From the NCBI RefSeq assembly GCF_001422325.1, contig NZ_LMMR01000007.1, positions 595,540-659,539 of the forward strand: a DNA stretch of 64,000 nucleotides. The letters run 5' to 3'. The position numbers were made by a program, and so were the translations under genes. Every line of letters starts with the position of its first letter. Position 1 is the first letter of the stretch. Origin of the DNA: Leifsonia sp. Leaf264 (GTDB lineage Bacteria; Actinomycetota; Actinomycetes; Actinomycetales; Microbacteriaceae). The notes below the pieces were generated by a model. That model was not told the origin of the DNA, did not search any database, and worked only from the letters and a program-made list of their open reading frames with translations. This document shows, one piece after another, positions 41,510 to 50,221 of this stretch.

Positions 41510-42103
41510 ATGTCGTTCATCACCCGAGGATTCTCCGGACGTTCGCGTGATCGCGATCCTCGGATTCCACCCGGACAGACGGAGGTCGGCGACTTCCCGG
41601 TGCTCTCAGCGGGCCCGACGCCGCGCATCGACACGGCCGAGTGGGAGTTCTCCATCGTGCCCGAGAGCGGGGAACCGCGCACCTGGACGTGGGATCAGCT
41701 CATGGCCGAGAAGATCGACGACGTCACCACCGACATCCACTGCGTCACGCACTGGACGAAGCTGGGCACGACCTGGCGCGGCGTCTCGCTGGACACCCTG
41801 TTCGCCGACATCGAGACGAGCCAGGACTACGTGATGGCTCACAGCTACGGCGGCTACACGACGAACGTGCCGCTGGATGAGCTGCTGAACGGCCAGGCCT
41901 GGATCGCCTTCGAGTTCGACGGAGAACCCCTCGAGGCCGAGCACGGCGGCCCCGCCCGCCTGATCGTGCCGCACCTCTACTTCTGGAAGAGCGCGAAGTG
42001 GGTGCGCAGCCTCGTGATGATGGCTGACGACGAGCCGGGATTCTGGGAGCAGTCGGGGTATCACATCCACGGCGACCCCTGGAAAGAGGAACGCTACTGG
42101 TGA
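41510..42103 (+). CDS. Sulfite-oxidase-fold molybdopterin enzyme (cytosolic)
   Basis: The 197-aa protein is an oxidoreductase molybdopterin-binding-domain protein: ATG 41510 follows GAAAGGGG, and the Mo-ligand Cys is in TTDIHCVTHWTKLGTTWRGVSL. Further motifs are MAHSYGGYTTNVPLDEL, LIVPHLYFWKSAKWVRSL and the C-terminal WEQSGYHIHGDPWKEERYW. It has no Tat or Sec signal, so it works in the cytosol, unlike YedY/MsrP. Its stop overlaps the start of a flavin reductase, which probably passes electrons. The substrate is unknown. Confidence 0.93.
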   Translation: MSFITRGFSGRSRDRDPRIPPGQTEVGDFPVLSAGPTPRIDTAEWEFSIVPESGEPRTWTWDQLMAEKIDDVTTDIHCVTHWTKLGTTWRGVSLDTLFADIETSQDYVMAHSYGGYTTNVPLDELLNGQAWIAFEFDGEPLEAEHGGPARLIVPHLYFWKSAKWVRSLVMMADDEPGFWEQSGYHIHGDPWKEERYW

Positions 42104-42888
42104 GTGCGGCATCCGACACCGCCTGGCGCGTCGGAACTGTCACCGAGGTTCACCCGGAGACTCCGAGCGCCCGGCGCATCATCATCGACGTCGCTGAGTG
42201 GCCGGGGAACATCGCCGGGCAGCACCTCGACGTCCGTCTCACGGCCCCCGACGGGTACTCGGCGACGCGCTCGTACTCGATCGCGTCGGCCGGACCGGGC
42301 ACGCGCGTCGACCTCGCCGTCGACAAGCTGCCAGACGGCGAGGTCTCGCCGTTCCTCGTCGACGACCTCATGGTGGGCGACATGCTCGAGATCCATGGTC
42401 CGCTGGGCGGTTGGTTCGTGTGGGAGCCGGATGCCGCCCCGAACGTTCCGGGCGATGGCGCCTCGGCAACGGCAGGGGCTGCGTCCCCACGGCCGGTGCA
42501 GCTCATCGGCGGCGGGTCCGGTGTCGTGCCTCTGGTGGCCATGATCCGTTCGCACGTGGCGGCCGAGGACACGACCCCGTTCCGCCTGCTCTACTCCGTC
42601 CGCACACCGGAGGACGTGTTCTTCCCGGACGTGCTCGCCGACGACGCCGGGATGCCGGCGCTTCGGGTCGACCTGATCTACACCCGGCGCGCTCCGGACG
42701 GCTGGCCGGTGACCCCGGCGCGCATCACCCGCGAGGTGGTGGAATCGTCGGTGTTCCCGGCATCCGCGAATCCACGGGTGTACCTCTGCGGGTCGACGGC
42801 CTTCGTGGAGACCGTGGCCGCGTGGCTGGTCGATCTCGGCCACGATCCGCGGTCGATCCGCACGGAACGCTTCGGAGGAACGTCATGA
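42100..42888 (+). CDS. FAD/NAD(P)H-dependent ferredoxin-reductase-like oxidoreductase
   Basis: The 262-aa protein has the FNR fold: FAD-binding RSYSIASAG (R-x-Y-S), then VQLIGGGSGVVPLVAMIRSH for NAD(P) and VYLCGSTAFVETVAAWL near the end, where a Cys-Gly pair is typical. No 2Fe-2S domain is present. It overlaps the upstream molybdoenzyme gene (GTGA) and the next small gene (ATGA). It probably passes electrons between NAD(P)H and the molybdoenzyme. Confidence 0.92.
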   Translation: MSAASDTAWRVGTVTEVHPETPSARRIIIDVAEWPGNIAGQHLDVRLTAPDGYSATRSYSIASAGPGTRVDLAVDKLPDGEVSPFLVDDLMVGDMLEIHGPLGGWFVWEPDAAPNVPGDGASATAGAASPRPVQLIGGGSGVVPLVAMIRSHVAAEDTTPFRLLYSVRTPEDVFFPDVLADDAGMPALRVDLIYTRRAPDGWPVTPARITREVVESSVFPASANPRVYLCGSTAFVETVAAWLVDLGHDPRSIRTERFGGTS

Positions 42889-43139
42889 CGCATCTCGACG
42901 GAAACTCTCTGGCCGGTGTGCTCTCGGAGCTGTTCCGGTTCGACCCGACGACGGCGGCAGCGCGGTGCGGCGGCTGCGGCACGATCGACGTGCTGGCGCG
43001 CGCGATGGTGTGGGAGGGGACGCCGGGCACTGTCGTGCGCTGTGCGAGCTGCGACCACGTACTGGCCACCATCGTGGAGTCGGAGGACAGGGTCTGGCTG
43101 AACTTCTCGGGCATCACGGCGGTGGAGGTGCGCCGCTGA
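42885..43139 (+). CDS. DUF6510-like zinc-ribbon protein (84 aa)
   Basis: The product has two C-x2-C pairs (CGGC and CASC, about residues 28 and 53), a zinc-ribbon pattern, in FDPTTAAARCGGCGTIDVLARAMVW ... VVRCASCDHVLATIVE. It is the third gene of the molybdoenzyme operon and overlaps the flavin reductase gene. It may bind zinc or iron and act as an assembly or electron-transfer partner. Function unproven. Confidence 0.88.
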   Translation: MTHLDGNSLAGVLSELFRFDPTTAAARCGGCGTIDVLARAMVWEGTPGTVVRCASCDHVLATIVESEDRVWLNFSGITAVEVRR

Positions 43140-43211
43140 GGCCGAGCCTTCAGCATCCTGATCCCATCGTCCTGATCCCATCGTCGGCCCGTCACGGCGG
43201 GGGAGTACGGA

Positions 43212-43244
43212 AGAGGGCCCGTGCGCACTGCGCACGGGCCCTCT
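43212..43244. terminator. Bidirectional terminator, perfect 16-bp stem
   Basis: AGAGGGCCCGTGCGCA (43212-43227) and TGCGCACGGGCCCTCT (43229-43244) form a perfect stem with a one-base centre. It lies between the end of the rightward molybdoenzyme operon and the leftward small membrane gene. Being palindromic, it can stop transcription from both sides. Confidence 0.85.
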
Positions 43245-43258
43245 GACAGTTCTGTGGA

Positions 43259-43423
43259 TCAGACGGACTTGCGTCCGCCGATGGCACGCAGCAGCCACGC
43301 GATGACCGCGATGACGAGCAGGATGATTCCGACCCAGATCAGCCAGTTGAGAGCCGAGACGAATCCACCCGTGAAGAGCAGGACGACGGCGACGACGGCC
43401 ACGATGATGAGAAGAAGATTCAT
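43259..43423 (-). CDS. Small membrane protein (54 aa, two hydrophobic segments)
   Basis: MNLLLIIVAVVAVVLLFTGGF and LNWLIWVGIILLVIAVIAWLLRAI are two membrane helices joined by a short turn, with a positively charged tail (GGRKSV). Such DUF-type lipid-interacting proteins are common in Microbacteriaceae and are sometimes stress-induced. ATG 43423 is chosen because the preceding frame does not look coding. No clear Shine-Dalgarno. Confidence 0.75.
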   Translation of the reverse strand: MNLLLIIVAVVAVVLLFTGGFVSALNWLIWVGIILLVIAVIAWLLRAIGGRKSV

Positions 43424-43644
43424 ATTCTGTTGTTCCCGTTTTCTGTTGTGGGAGACGGCTTGTGACCGATCTCCCTCCGAGTGACCCGCTTCACGCTCAC
43501 CCCCGTTGGAGGGGTTCCCGTTTGGGCCTCGCCAATCTTGGCACACCGTGCGAGTTGCGCGGATGGGCTGGTCAGCGGTCGGATTTTTTGCTATGGGAGC
43601 GCGATCATGATGAGGATCATTCAGGTCGTCGCGCGCCGCGCCCC

Positions 43645-43660
43645 TACAATTCCGATCATG
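43645..43660 (+). promoter_or_regulatory. Leaderless promoter of the Gfo/Idh gene at 43658
   Basis: TACAAT at 43645-43650 is followed by seven bases and the ATG at 43658. There is no Shine-Dalgarno. The 234-bp gap before it holds no other feature that I can support. Confidence 0.55.
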
Positions 43661-44707
43661 ACCTCTCTTCCGCAGACGCTCCCGGACTCGTCGGCGGCAC
43701 CCCTGCGCGGAGGCCCCGTGCTTCGCTGGGGAGTGCTCGCACCCGGGATGATCGCCAACGCCTTCGTCGGCACCCTGCACGCCAACACCGACCAACGGGT
43801 CATCGCCGTCGCCTCGCGGAGCGCCGAGCGGGCGTCGCGCTTCGCGTCGGCTCACGGCATCCCGAGCTGGTACGACTCCTACGAGGTCCTGGTCACCGAC
43901 CCGACGGTCGACATCGTCTACATCGCCTCGCCGCACAGCGAACACCGCGCGCTCGCGCTGCTCGCCATCGCGGCGGGAAAGCACGTGCTGGTCGAGAAGC
44001 CCATCGGCACCTCGGCAGCCGAGGCGCGGGAGATCGCGGATGCCGCGACTGCAGCCGGCGTCTTCGCCATGGAGGCGATGTGGTCGCGCTTCCTCCCGCA
44101 GACGACCGTGATCAACAGCCTCCTGGCCGACGGGGTGCTCGGCGATGTGCAACTGGTGACGGCGGACTTCGGCGGCAAGCCGGCCTTCGACCCCCAGAGT
44201 CGGATCTTCGACCCGGCACTCGGCGGCGGCGCTCTTCTCGACCTCGGCGTCTACCCCATCTGGTTCGCCCACTTCGTGCTCGGCACTCCCACCGAGATCA
44301 CGGCGACGGGAACCCTCGCCGCCACGGGCGTCGACGGCCAGACCGCGCTCGTGCTCGACGGAGACGAGGGGGCGCAGGCCGTGCTCAGCACGTCGCTGTT
44401 CGTGCAGACGACGGCCGAGGCCCGCATCTTCGGCACGCGGGCCCGTATCGAGGTCGACCCGCTCTTCCTCATGCCCGGCAGTTTCGCCCTCGTCGGACCC
44501 GACGGCGGCGAACTGCTCTGGCGCGACGAATCGGGGCTGGACGGGCGCGACGGGCTCGCCTGGCAGGCGGCATCCGTCGCCCGCGACATCGCCGACGGAC
44601 GCCTGCAGTCCGCCCTGCATCCGCTGCGCCGCTCGATCGCGGTGCTCGAGACGATCGACGAGGCGCGGCGGCAGGTGCGGGCGATCGGAGCGCCGCCGCG
44701 CGGATAG
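43658..44707 (+). CDS. Gfo/Idh/MocA family oxidoreductase
   Basis: The 349-aa protein has an NAD(P)-binding start (LRWGVLAPGMIANAFVGTLHANTDQRVIAVASRS), VYIASPHSEHRALALLAIAAGKHVLVEKPIG with the EKP catalytic Lys, and GGGALLDLGVYPIWFAHFVLG. It would oxidise or reduce a sugar or cyclitol with NAD(P). It stands alone and is convergent with the NmrA-like gene, and is separate from the LacI divergon further right. The substrate is unknown. Confidence 0.93.
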   Translation: MTSLPQTLPDSSAAPLRGGPVLRWGVLAPGMIANAFVGTLHANTDQRVIAVASRSAERASRFASAHGIPSWYDSYEVLVTDPTVDIVYIASPHSEHRALALLAIAAGKHVLVEKPIGTSAAEAREIADAATAAGVFAMEAMWSRFLPQTTVINSLLADGVLGDVQLVTADFGGKPAFDPQSRIFDPALGGGALLDLGVYPIWFAHFVLGTPTEITATGTLAATGVDGQTALVLDGDEGAQAVLSTSLFVQTTAEARIFGTRARIEVDPLFLMPGSFALVGPDGGELLWRDESGLDGRDGLAWQAASVARDIADGRLQSALHPLRRSIAVLETIDEARRQVRAIGAPPRG

Positions 44708-44725
44708 CCCGAGCGCGAGCAGACC

Positions 44726-45574
44726 TCAGCGCGCTGCCAGCAGCTCGGCGAGGCTGAGGGGCTTGCGTCCGGTGAGGTGCTCGACGTCGCGGCTGATTCT
44801 GCCCATCTCTCCGGCGGCGACGGCGGTGTACGTCGACACCCAGGCGTCGAGCTGCCACTTCGGCGCGCCGTAGGAGGCGCGCGACTCGTAGGCCTCCGCG
44901 ATGGTCTCGTCGTGGTAGCTCACCGGCCGACCGAGCGCGGTGCTCAGGATGCGGGCGATCTCGTCGAAGGTCAGCGCCTCGGGGCCGGTGAGGTCGTAGC
45001 TGTGGCCGTAGTGCGGACTCGGATCCCGCAGCACCGCGACGGCCGAGCGGGCGACATCCGCTCGGGCGACGCCGGCGAGGCGGCCGGTGCCGGCCGGCCC
45101 TCTGATGACGCCGTCCTCTCCCATCAGGTGAGTGAAGAAGTCGGCGTACAGCGAATCGCGCAGGAAGGTGTGGGCGATACCGGCGGCCGCGATGTGCTGC
45201 TCGGTGGCGTGGTGATCGCGGGCGAGGGTGAACGTGGCTGTGGGGGAGGCGCCGAGGAACGAGGTGTACACGATGTGGCGCACGCCGGCCCGGGCGGCAG
45301 CGTCGACGAAGGAGATGTGGTCGGGCACGCGGTGCTCGTCTTCCGTGGCCGAGACCATGAAGAGGGTCTCCACACCGTCGAGGGCTCGGGCAGCGGCGTC
45401 CGGATCCGAGTAGGCGGCCTGCACGGCGACGGCGCGCTCGAGCTCGGGCGCCCGGGCGGGGTCGCGCACGATGAGGCGTTGTGGGGTTGCGGATGCCGCG
45501 AGCCCACGGGCGACGAGCCCACCGAGGGCGCCGGTCGAGCCTGTGACGGCCAGGGTGGGGAGGGACTCTGACAT
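44726..45574 (-). CDS. NmrA/QorB-like NAD(P)-binding protein
   Basis: The 282-aa protein begins LAVTGSTGALGGLVARGL, an atypical SDR dinucleotide motif, and shows VRHIVYTSFLGASPTATF, FTLARDHHATEQHI, FLRDSLYADFFTHL, and YDLTGPEALTFDEIARIL, all typical of NmrA/QorB proteins (quinone reductase or redox sensor). Monocistronic, leftward. Confidence 0.9.
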   Translation of the reverse strand: MSESLPTLAVTGSTGALGGLVARGLAASATPQRLIVRDPARAPELERAVAVQAAYSDPDAAARALDGVETLFMVSATEDEHRVPDHISFVDAAARAGVRHIVYTSFLGASPTATFTLARDHHATEQHIAAAGIAHTFLRDSLYADFFTHLMGEDGVIRGPAGTGRLAGVARADVARSAVAVLRDPSPHYGHSYDLTGPEALTFDEIARILSTALGRPVSYHDETIAEAYESRASYGAPKWQLDAWVSTYTAVAAGEMGRISRDVEHLTGRKPLSLAELLAAR

Positions 45575-45618
45575 CGGGACTCCTTCGCTCAGGATCCCAT
45601 CATCGCAGCGTCGCCGGT

Positions 45619-46530
45619 CTAAGCGTCGACCGCGTCAGCGCCCGACGGGACGGCTGCGTCGAGGTGGACGCCGACGGCCGCCGAGAAGGCCTCCGAGGTG
45701 CGATCGACGACGTCGGCCCAGAGCGAGTCCCAGATCTGCTGGTTGAAGATCTCGACCTCGATGTCAGCGGTGTACCCCGTGGAGAGCACGGCCCGGGTGA
45801 TGGCGCCGAAGTCGATGACGCCGTCGCCCGGGTAGTGGCGGGAGAGCAGCACGTCGGCGGCCAGCGGTGTGGCCCAGTCGCAGACCTGGTAGGTGGCGAT
45901 GCGGCCGCCGTCGCCGCCGGCACCTCCGGCGCGGGCGATCTGGGTGAACAACTGCGGGTCCCACCAGACGTGGAAGGTGTCGACGACGACACCCACGGTG
46001 GCGGCGTCGAACTGCTCGGCGATGTCGAGGGCCTGTCCGAGGGTCGAGATCACGGCACGGTCGGAGGCGTACATCGGATGCAGCGGCTCGATCGCCAGCG
46101 TCACGCCGGCCGCGGCGGCATCCGATGCCAGCTCCGCGATGGCGTCGCGTACGCGCTCGCGGGAGCCCGCGAGATCGGTGCTGCCGGCGGGGATGCCGCC
46201 GGCCACCAGCACGAGCACGGCCTCGGAGCCCGGTGCCCCGGCGGCGGCCAGGGTGGCGGTCTCGTCGATCGCGCGGCGGTTGTCGTCGAGCGAGGCACGC
46301 CGCTCAGGGCCCTCGGGCGCCGTGAAGAAACCGGCGCGGCAGTAGGTAGACATGCGCAGGCCGGAGTCGGTGAGACGGAGGGCGGCTTCGGCCAGGCCGA
46401 CCTCGGCCACGGGTTCGCGCCACAGGCCGATGCTCTCGATGCCGGCCTCGCGCACGACCCGGAGGGCGTCGTCGTAGGGTGCGTACTTGAGGGTGGCCTG
46501 GTTGATGCTGAGGCGCGGGTGCGCGCTCAT
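45619..46530 (-). CDS. Sugar phosphate isomerase/epimerase-like TIM-barrel protein
   Basis: The 303-aa protein is of the xylose isomerase-like/AP endonuclease 2 family: LSINQATLKYAPYDDALRVVREAGIESIGLWREP, LAIEPLHPMYASDRAVISTLGQALDIA (metal-binding Glu), VGVVVDTFHVWWDPQL (Asp/His), and YTADIEVEIFNQQIWD (final Glu). It overlaps the DUF993 gene by ATGA and is third in the leftward LacI-controlled operon. TIM-barrel members of this family isomerise or epimerise keto sugars, and some cleave 3-keto-glycosides. Activity here is inferred from the operon. Confidence 0.92.
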   Translation of the reverse strand: MSAHPRLSINQATLKYAPYDDALRVVREAGIESIGLWREPVAEVGLAEAALRLTDSGLRMSTYCRAGFFTAPEGPERRASLDDNRRAIDETATLAAAGAPGSEAVLVLVAGGIPAGSTDLAGSRERVRDAIAELASDAAAAGVTLAIEPLHPMYASDRAVISTLGQALDIAEQFDAATVGVVVDTFHVWWDPQLFTQIARAGGAGGDGGRIATYQVCDWATPLAADVLLSRHYPGDGVIDFGAITRAVLSTGYTADIEVEIFNQQIWDSLWADVVDRTSEAFSAAVGVHLDAAVPSGADAVDA

Positions 46531-47741
46531 GCGAGAGCCTCGGCAGGCTCGTCGGCGACCGTGGCTGCAGGACCAGCTGCCGCCACGTCGATGCCGTTGA
46601 GAGTGAGCAGGCCGTGCCAGCGGGCGGCGGCGAGCTCGGGCCGCTCGAGCGAGCCTGCGGCGTTCGCGAGCCGCACGATCTCGGAGAGGTGCGGCAGGCT
46701 GCGCGCGGCGTGCAGGCCGCCGACCATGCTGAAGGCGGCCTGGTGGCCGTTCAGCCAGCTGAGGAAGGCGACGCCGGTCTTGTAGTAGTACGTGGGGGCG
46801 GCGAATACCTGCCGCGACAGAGCCTCGGTAGGGCCGAGGATGCGGCGGTACTCCTCGGTGTCGCCGCGATCGAGTGCCTGGATGGCGGCCGACGCCTGCG
46901 GAGCGAGGGCGGCGAAGGCCCCGAGCAGGGCGTCGGAGTGCTGGTGCTGGTCGCCCTCGATGAGGCCGACGTAGTTGAAGTCGTCGCCGGTGAACATCCG
47001 TGTTCCCGCGGGCAGCTTGGCGCGTACAGCGATCTCGGCGTCGGCATCGAGCAGGCTCATCTTCACGCCGGCCACGCGCTCGCGGTTGTACTCGATGATC
47101 TGGAGCAGGGTCTCGGATGCCGCCGCAGTATCGGTGCTGCCGAAGTAGCCGGCCAGGCTCGGGTCGAAGGCGGTGCCGAGCCAGTGCAGCACGACGGGGG
47201 CGCCGGCGGCCGAGAGGACCTCGCGGTAGACCCGGCGGTAGTCGTCGGCACTGGATGCTGCTCGGGCGAGGTGGCGGCTGGCCATGAGCACGGCGCCGGC
47301 TCCGGCATCCTCGGTGAAGTGCAACTGCTCCTTGTAGGCGTCGATGACCTGGTCGAGCGTGAGGCTCTCGGCGTCGACGTGGTCGGTGTTGACTCCGACG
47401 ACGAGCCTGCCGCCGACGGCGGAGGCCTCGAGGGCGCTGCGACTGATGAGCTCCCGGGTCGCCGCGGCATCGAGTCCCATGTTGCGCTGGGCCGTGTCCA
47501 TCGCGTCGGCCACGCCGAGCCCCCACGACCAGACGTGGTGGCGGAAGGCGAGGGTGGCGTCCCAGTCGATGGCGGCCGGTTGTCCTGGTGTGTTGTCGGC
47601 CCACGGCAACGGCACGACATGGGCGGCCGCGTAGGCGACCCGGCTCTCGAGCGGCGTGCGGGGCCTGGTGATGGCCGAGGCTGCGGCCAGCTCGGTGGAG
47701 CTCGTGGCGCCGTCGGCGCTCAGCAGGGTGATGCGGGTCAC
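46527..47741 (-). CDS. DUF993 (dihydrodipicolinate-synthase-like) protein
   Basis: The 404-aa protein matches DUF993, a distant relative of the class I DHDPS/NAL aldolases: VVGVNTDHVDAESLTLDQVIDAYKEQLHFTEDAGAGAVLMAS, VVLHWLGTAFDPSLAGYFGS, and AGVKMSLLDADAEIAVRAKL, where the Lys of GVKMSLL is placed as the Schiff-base Lys of DHDPS. DUF993 has no established reaction. It is flanked by the Gfo/Idh dehydrogenase and the TIM-barrel isomerase, starts 2 nt after the upstream stop (GTG 47741), and so likely acts on the same substrate as a lyase or aldolase. Confidence 0.9.
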   Translation of the reverse strand: MTRITLLSADGATSSTELAAASAITRPRTPLESRVAYAAAHVVPLPWADNTPGQPAAIDWDATLAFRHHVWSWGLGVADAMDTAQRNMGLDAAATRELISRSALEASAVGGRLVVGVNTDHVDAESLTLDQVIDAYKEQLHFTEDAGAGAVLMASRHLARAASSADDYRRVYREVLSAAGAPVVLHWLGTAFDPSLAGYFGSTDTAAASETLLQIIEYNRERVAGVKMSLLDADAEIAVRAKLPAGTRMFTGDDFNYVGLIEGDQHQHSDALLGAFAALAPQASAAIQALDRGDTEEYRRILGPTEALSRQVFAAPTYYYKTGVAFLSWLNGHQAAFSMVGGLHAARSLPHLSEIVRLANAAGSLERPELAAARWHGLLTLNGIDVAAAGPAATVADEPAEALA

Positions 47742-47743
47742 GG

Positions 47744-48988
47744 CTACACCCCGGCCGGGCTCAGGGCCGATGTCGAGTGGTCGGAGGCTGCATCCGGAGC
47801 CGAATCGGTCTCCTCGGGCTCGGCCGACACCAAGGCGGACTCGTCGAGCGGGGCGAGGTCGATGCGACGGCCGGTGCGCGAGCTCTCGAGACCGGCCTCG
47901 GCGAGCAGCATGCCGCGGGCGCCGGCGAGGAAGTCGTACTCGTGCGGGCCGTCTTCGACGACGTGGCGGATGAACTGCTCCCACTGGGTCTTGAAGCCGT
48001 TCTCGAACACGTCGTTGGTGGGCAGCTCCATCCAGTCGGCGTCGTAGTCGTGGGAGTCGGCCAGATCGGGGTTCCACACCGGCTTGGGCGTGGCGACGCG
48101 CGGCTGCACCTTGGCACCGAACAGGCCCACCACGGCCGAGCCGAGGGTGCCGTCGACCTGGAACTCGACCAGCTCGTCCCGGTTGACCCGCACCACCCAG
48201 CTGGAGTTGAGCTGGGCGATGACGCCGCCCTCGAGTTCGAACACGGCGTAGGCGGAGTCGTCGGCGGTGGCCGTGTACGCGTCGCCGTTCTCGTCGACCC
48301 GGGTGGGGATGTGGGTGGCAGTGCGGGCGTAGACCGACTCGACCCGGCCGAACAGGTTCTCGAGCACGTAGCTCCAGTGCGGGAACATGTCGACGACGAT
48401 GCCGCCGCCGTCCTCCGAGCGGTAGTTCCAGCTGGGCCGCTGGGCGGGCTGCCAGTCGCCCTCGAAGACCCAGTAGCCGAACTCGCCCCGCACCGAGAGG
48501 ATCTCTCCGAAGAAGCCGGAGTCGATCAGGCGCTTGAGCTTCTGCAGGCCCGGCAGGTAGAGCTTGTCGTGCACGACGCCGTTCTTGATACCCGCCGCCG
48601 CGGCGAGGCGGGCCAGCTCGAGGGACTCCTCGAAGCTCTCGGCGGTCGGCTTCTCGGTGTAGATCGCCTTGCCTGCCGCGATGGCCTTGCGGATGGCGGC
48701 AGACCGGGCGCGAGTCACCAGGAAGTCGGAGTAGATCTGCCAGCGCGGATCGGCGAGGGCCTCGTCGAGGTTCGTGGTGTAGTTCTCGATGCCGTGCTTC
48801 GCGGCCAGCTCGGCGAGCTTCGCCTCGCTGCGACCCACGAGGATCGGCTCGACCTGCACCCGAGTTCCGTCGCTCAAGAGCACGCCGCCCTGCTCCCGGA
48901 TCGCGAGGATCGAGCGCACCAGGTGCTGCCGGTAGCCCATGCGCCCGGAGACGCCGTTCATGATGATGCCGATTGTCTGCTCTGACAC
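47744..48988 (-). CDS. Gfo/Idh/MocA family oxidoreductase (first gene of the leftward LacI operon)
   Basis: GTG 48988 follows AGGAAG. The 414-aa protein starts TIGIIMNGVSGRMGYRQHLVRSILAI, an unusual NAD(P)-binding loop, and has KAIAAGKAIYTEKPTAESFEESLELARLA with the catalytic Lys (EKP), LYLPGLQKLKRLIDSGFFGEILSVRGEFGYWVFEGD, and DGGGIVVDMFPHWSYVLENLFG. It has a long acidic disordered C-terminus (EPEETDSAPDAASDHS). It probably oxidises a sugar hydroxyl as the first step of the DUF993/TIM-barrel pathway. The operator at 49041-49055 lies 53 bp upstream. Confidence 0.93.
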   Translation of the reverse strand: MSEQTIGIIMNGVSGRMGYRQHLVRSILAIREQGGVLLSDGTRVQVEPILVGRSEAKLAELAAKHGIENYTTNLDEALADPRWQIYSDFLVTRARSAAIRKAIAAGKAIYTEKPTAESFEESLELARLAAAAGIKNGVVHDKLYLPGLQKLKRLIDSGFFGEILSVRGEFGYWVFEGDWQPAQRPSWNYRSEDGGGIVVDMFPHWSYVLENLFGRVESVYARTATHIPTRVDENGDAYTATADDSAYAVFELEGGVIAQLNSSWVVRVNRDELVEFQVDGTLGSAVVGLFGAKVQPRVATPKPVWNPDLADSHDYDADWMELPTNDVFENGFKTQWEQFIRHVVEDGPHEYDFLAGARGMLLAEAGLESSRTGRRIDLAPLDESALVSAEPEETDSAPDAASDHSTSALSPAGV

Positions 48989-49040
48989 GTTCTGCTTCCT
49001 TCTGTGCTGGAACCCGGTTCGCCGCACGAGCTGGTTGTGC

Positions 49041-49087
49041 GGGAAAGCGTTTACCGGAGTGTAGATCAGAAATCGGCCGGTGCGCAA
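49041..49087 (-). promoter_or_regulatory. Promoter and LacI operator of the leftward operon
   Basis: On the minus strand TTGCGC (49087-49082), an 18-nt spacer and TACACT (49063-49058) form a promoter. The operator GGGAAAGCGTTTACC lies at 49041-49055, just at the transcription start, where a bound repressor would block initiation. It matches two further sites at 50222 and 50402. Confidence 0.7.
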
Positions 49088-49136
49088 CAGCGCGATCGGC
49101 GGGGGTGGGCGAGGGTCCGGACGGTGCCGGCCGGGC

Positions 49137-50168
49137 TCAGCCCTTGCGGGGCGTGCTCGCTCGCAGGATGACCTCGGTGGCGATCGGGTCCTCCGGCGCA
49201 CCGGTTCCGAGGGCGAGGGCGAGCGCGCGGGCGCCGACCTCCTCGAGCGGGATGCGCACGGTCGTGAGCGCGGGGGTCACGTCGCGCACGGTCGGGATGT
49301 CGTCGTAGCCGGCGACGGCGATGTCGACGCCGGGCGTGATGCCGGCATCCCGCAGCGCAGACATGGCACCCACCGCCATCACGTCGTTGACGGCGAAGAC
49401 GAGGTCGAAGTCGGTGATGCGCGGGATGAGTTGTTCGGCTCCGGCGTAACCGCCGTCACGGGTGAAGGCTGTGACCGCGACGTCGGACTCGGGGAGCTCG
49501 AGCCCGTGATCCGCGAGCCCGGCGCGGAAGCCCGAGAGGCGATCGCTGGCAGTGCGGAGCTTCGCGGCCCCGGCGATGGCCGCGAACCGGCTGTAGCCGA
49601 GGCCCACGAGTTCGGACGCCAGCGCTCGGGCCCCGGCGTAGTTGTCGAGCAGCACGGTGTGGAACGGCGCCAGGCTCTGGCTGATGAGCGTGACGCGCCC
49701 ACCCGTCGCCTGGAAGGCCGTCAGCTCGGCCGTCAGCTGCTGCTCGTACTCATCGCCCACGACACGGGATCCGGCGAGGATGATGACGCGCGGACGCTGG
49801 CCGCGCATGGCCCGCACCAGCTCGAGTTCACGACGGGTGTCGCGCTCGGTGGCGGCCATCGTCACGACGAGGCCGACCTCATCCGCGGCCCTGATGACGC
49901 CGGCGGCGATCGACGAGAAGTACGGGTCGGAGATGTCGGCGACGAGCAGCGCGACGGTCATGGTGGAGCCCTTGGCGACGGCCTGGGCCGAGAGGTTGGG
50001 GGTGTACCCGAGGCGCGCCGCCGCCGTCAGCACCTTCTCGCGATAGGGCTCGCGCACCGTGCGGGCGCTGCCGTTGAGGCTGCGGGATGCGGTGGCCAGG
50101 GAGACCCCGGCCTCGCGGGCGACGTCGTGCAGTGTCGGGGGGTTCGCCGGCAGGTCGGACGACGTCAT
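49137..50168 (-). CDS. LacI-family transcriptional repressor
   Basis: From ATG 50168 the 343-aa protein has the LacI HTH PTLHDVAREAGVSLATASRSLNGSARTVREPYREKVLTAAARLGYTPN and the hinge with LSAQAVAKGSTMTVALLVADISDPYFSSIAAGVIRAA. The ligand domain follows (FDLVFAVNDVMAVGAMSALRDAG, VAGYDDIPTVRDVTPALTTVRIPLEEVGARAL). It sits between two operons it likely represses, with the operators at 49041, 50222 and 50402. The inducer is expected to be a sugar or glycoside brought in by the ABC importer. Confidence 0.94.
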   Translation of the reverse strand: MTSSDLPANPPTLHDVAREAGVSLATASRSLNGSARTVREPYREKVLTAAARLGYTPNLSAQAVAKGSTMTVALLVADISDPYFSSIAAGVIRAADEVGLVVTMAATERDTRRELELVRAMRGQRPRVIILAGSRVVGDEYEQQLTAELTAFQATGGRVTLISQSLAPFHTVLLDNYAGARALASELVGLGYSRFAAIAGAAKLRTASDRLSGFRAGLADHGLELPESDVAVTAFTRDGGYAGAEQLIPRITDFDLVFAVNDVMAVGAMSALRDAGITPGVDIAVAGYDDIPTVRDVTPALTTVRIPLEEVGARALALALGTGAPEDPIATEVILRASTPRKG

Positions 50169-50221
50169 TCTCAGGCTCCTCTGTCGGTGCGCGAGCGGGA
50201 TCTCGGCGCGGTCCGGTGTGC

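Noticed and set aside
43424-43657. Additional gene in the gap before the Gfo/Idh gene
   Set aside because: Short frames here lack Shine-Dalgarno and codon bias; only the leaderless promoter at 43645 is supported.
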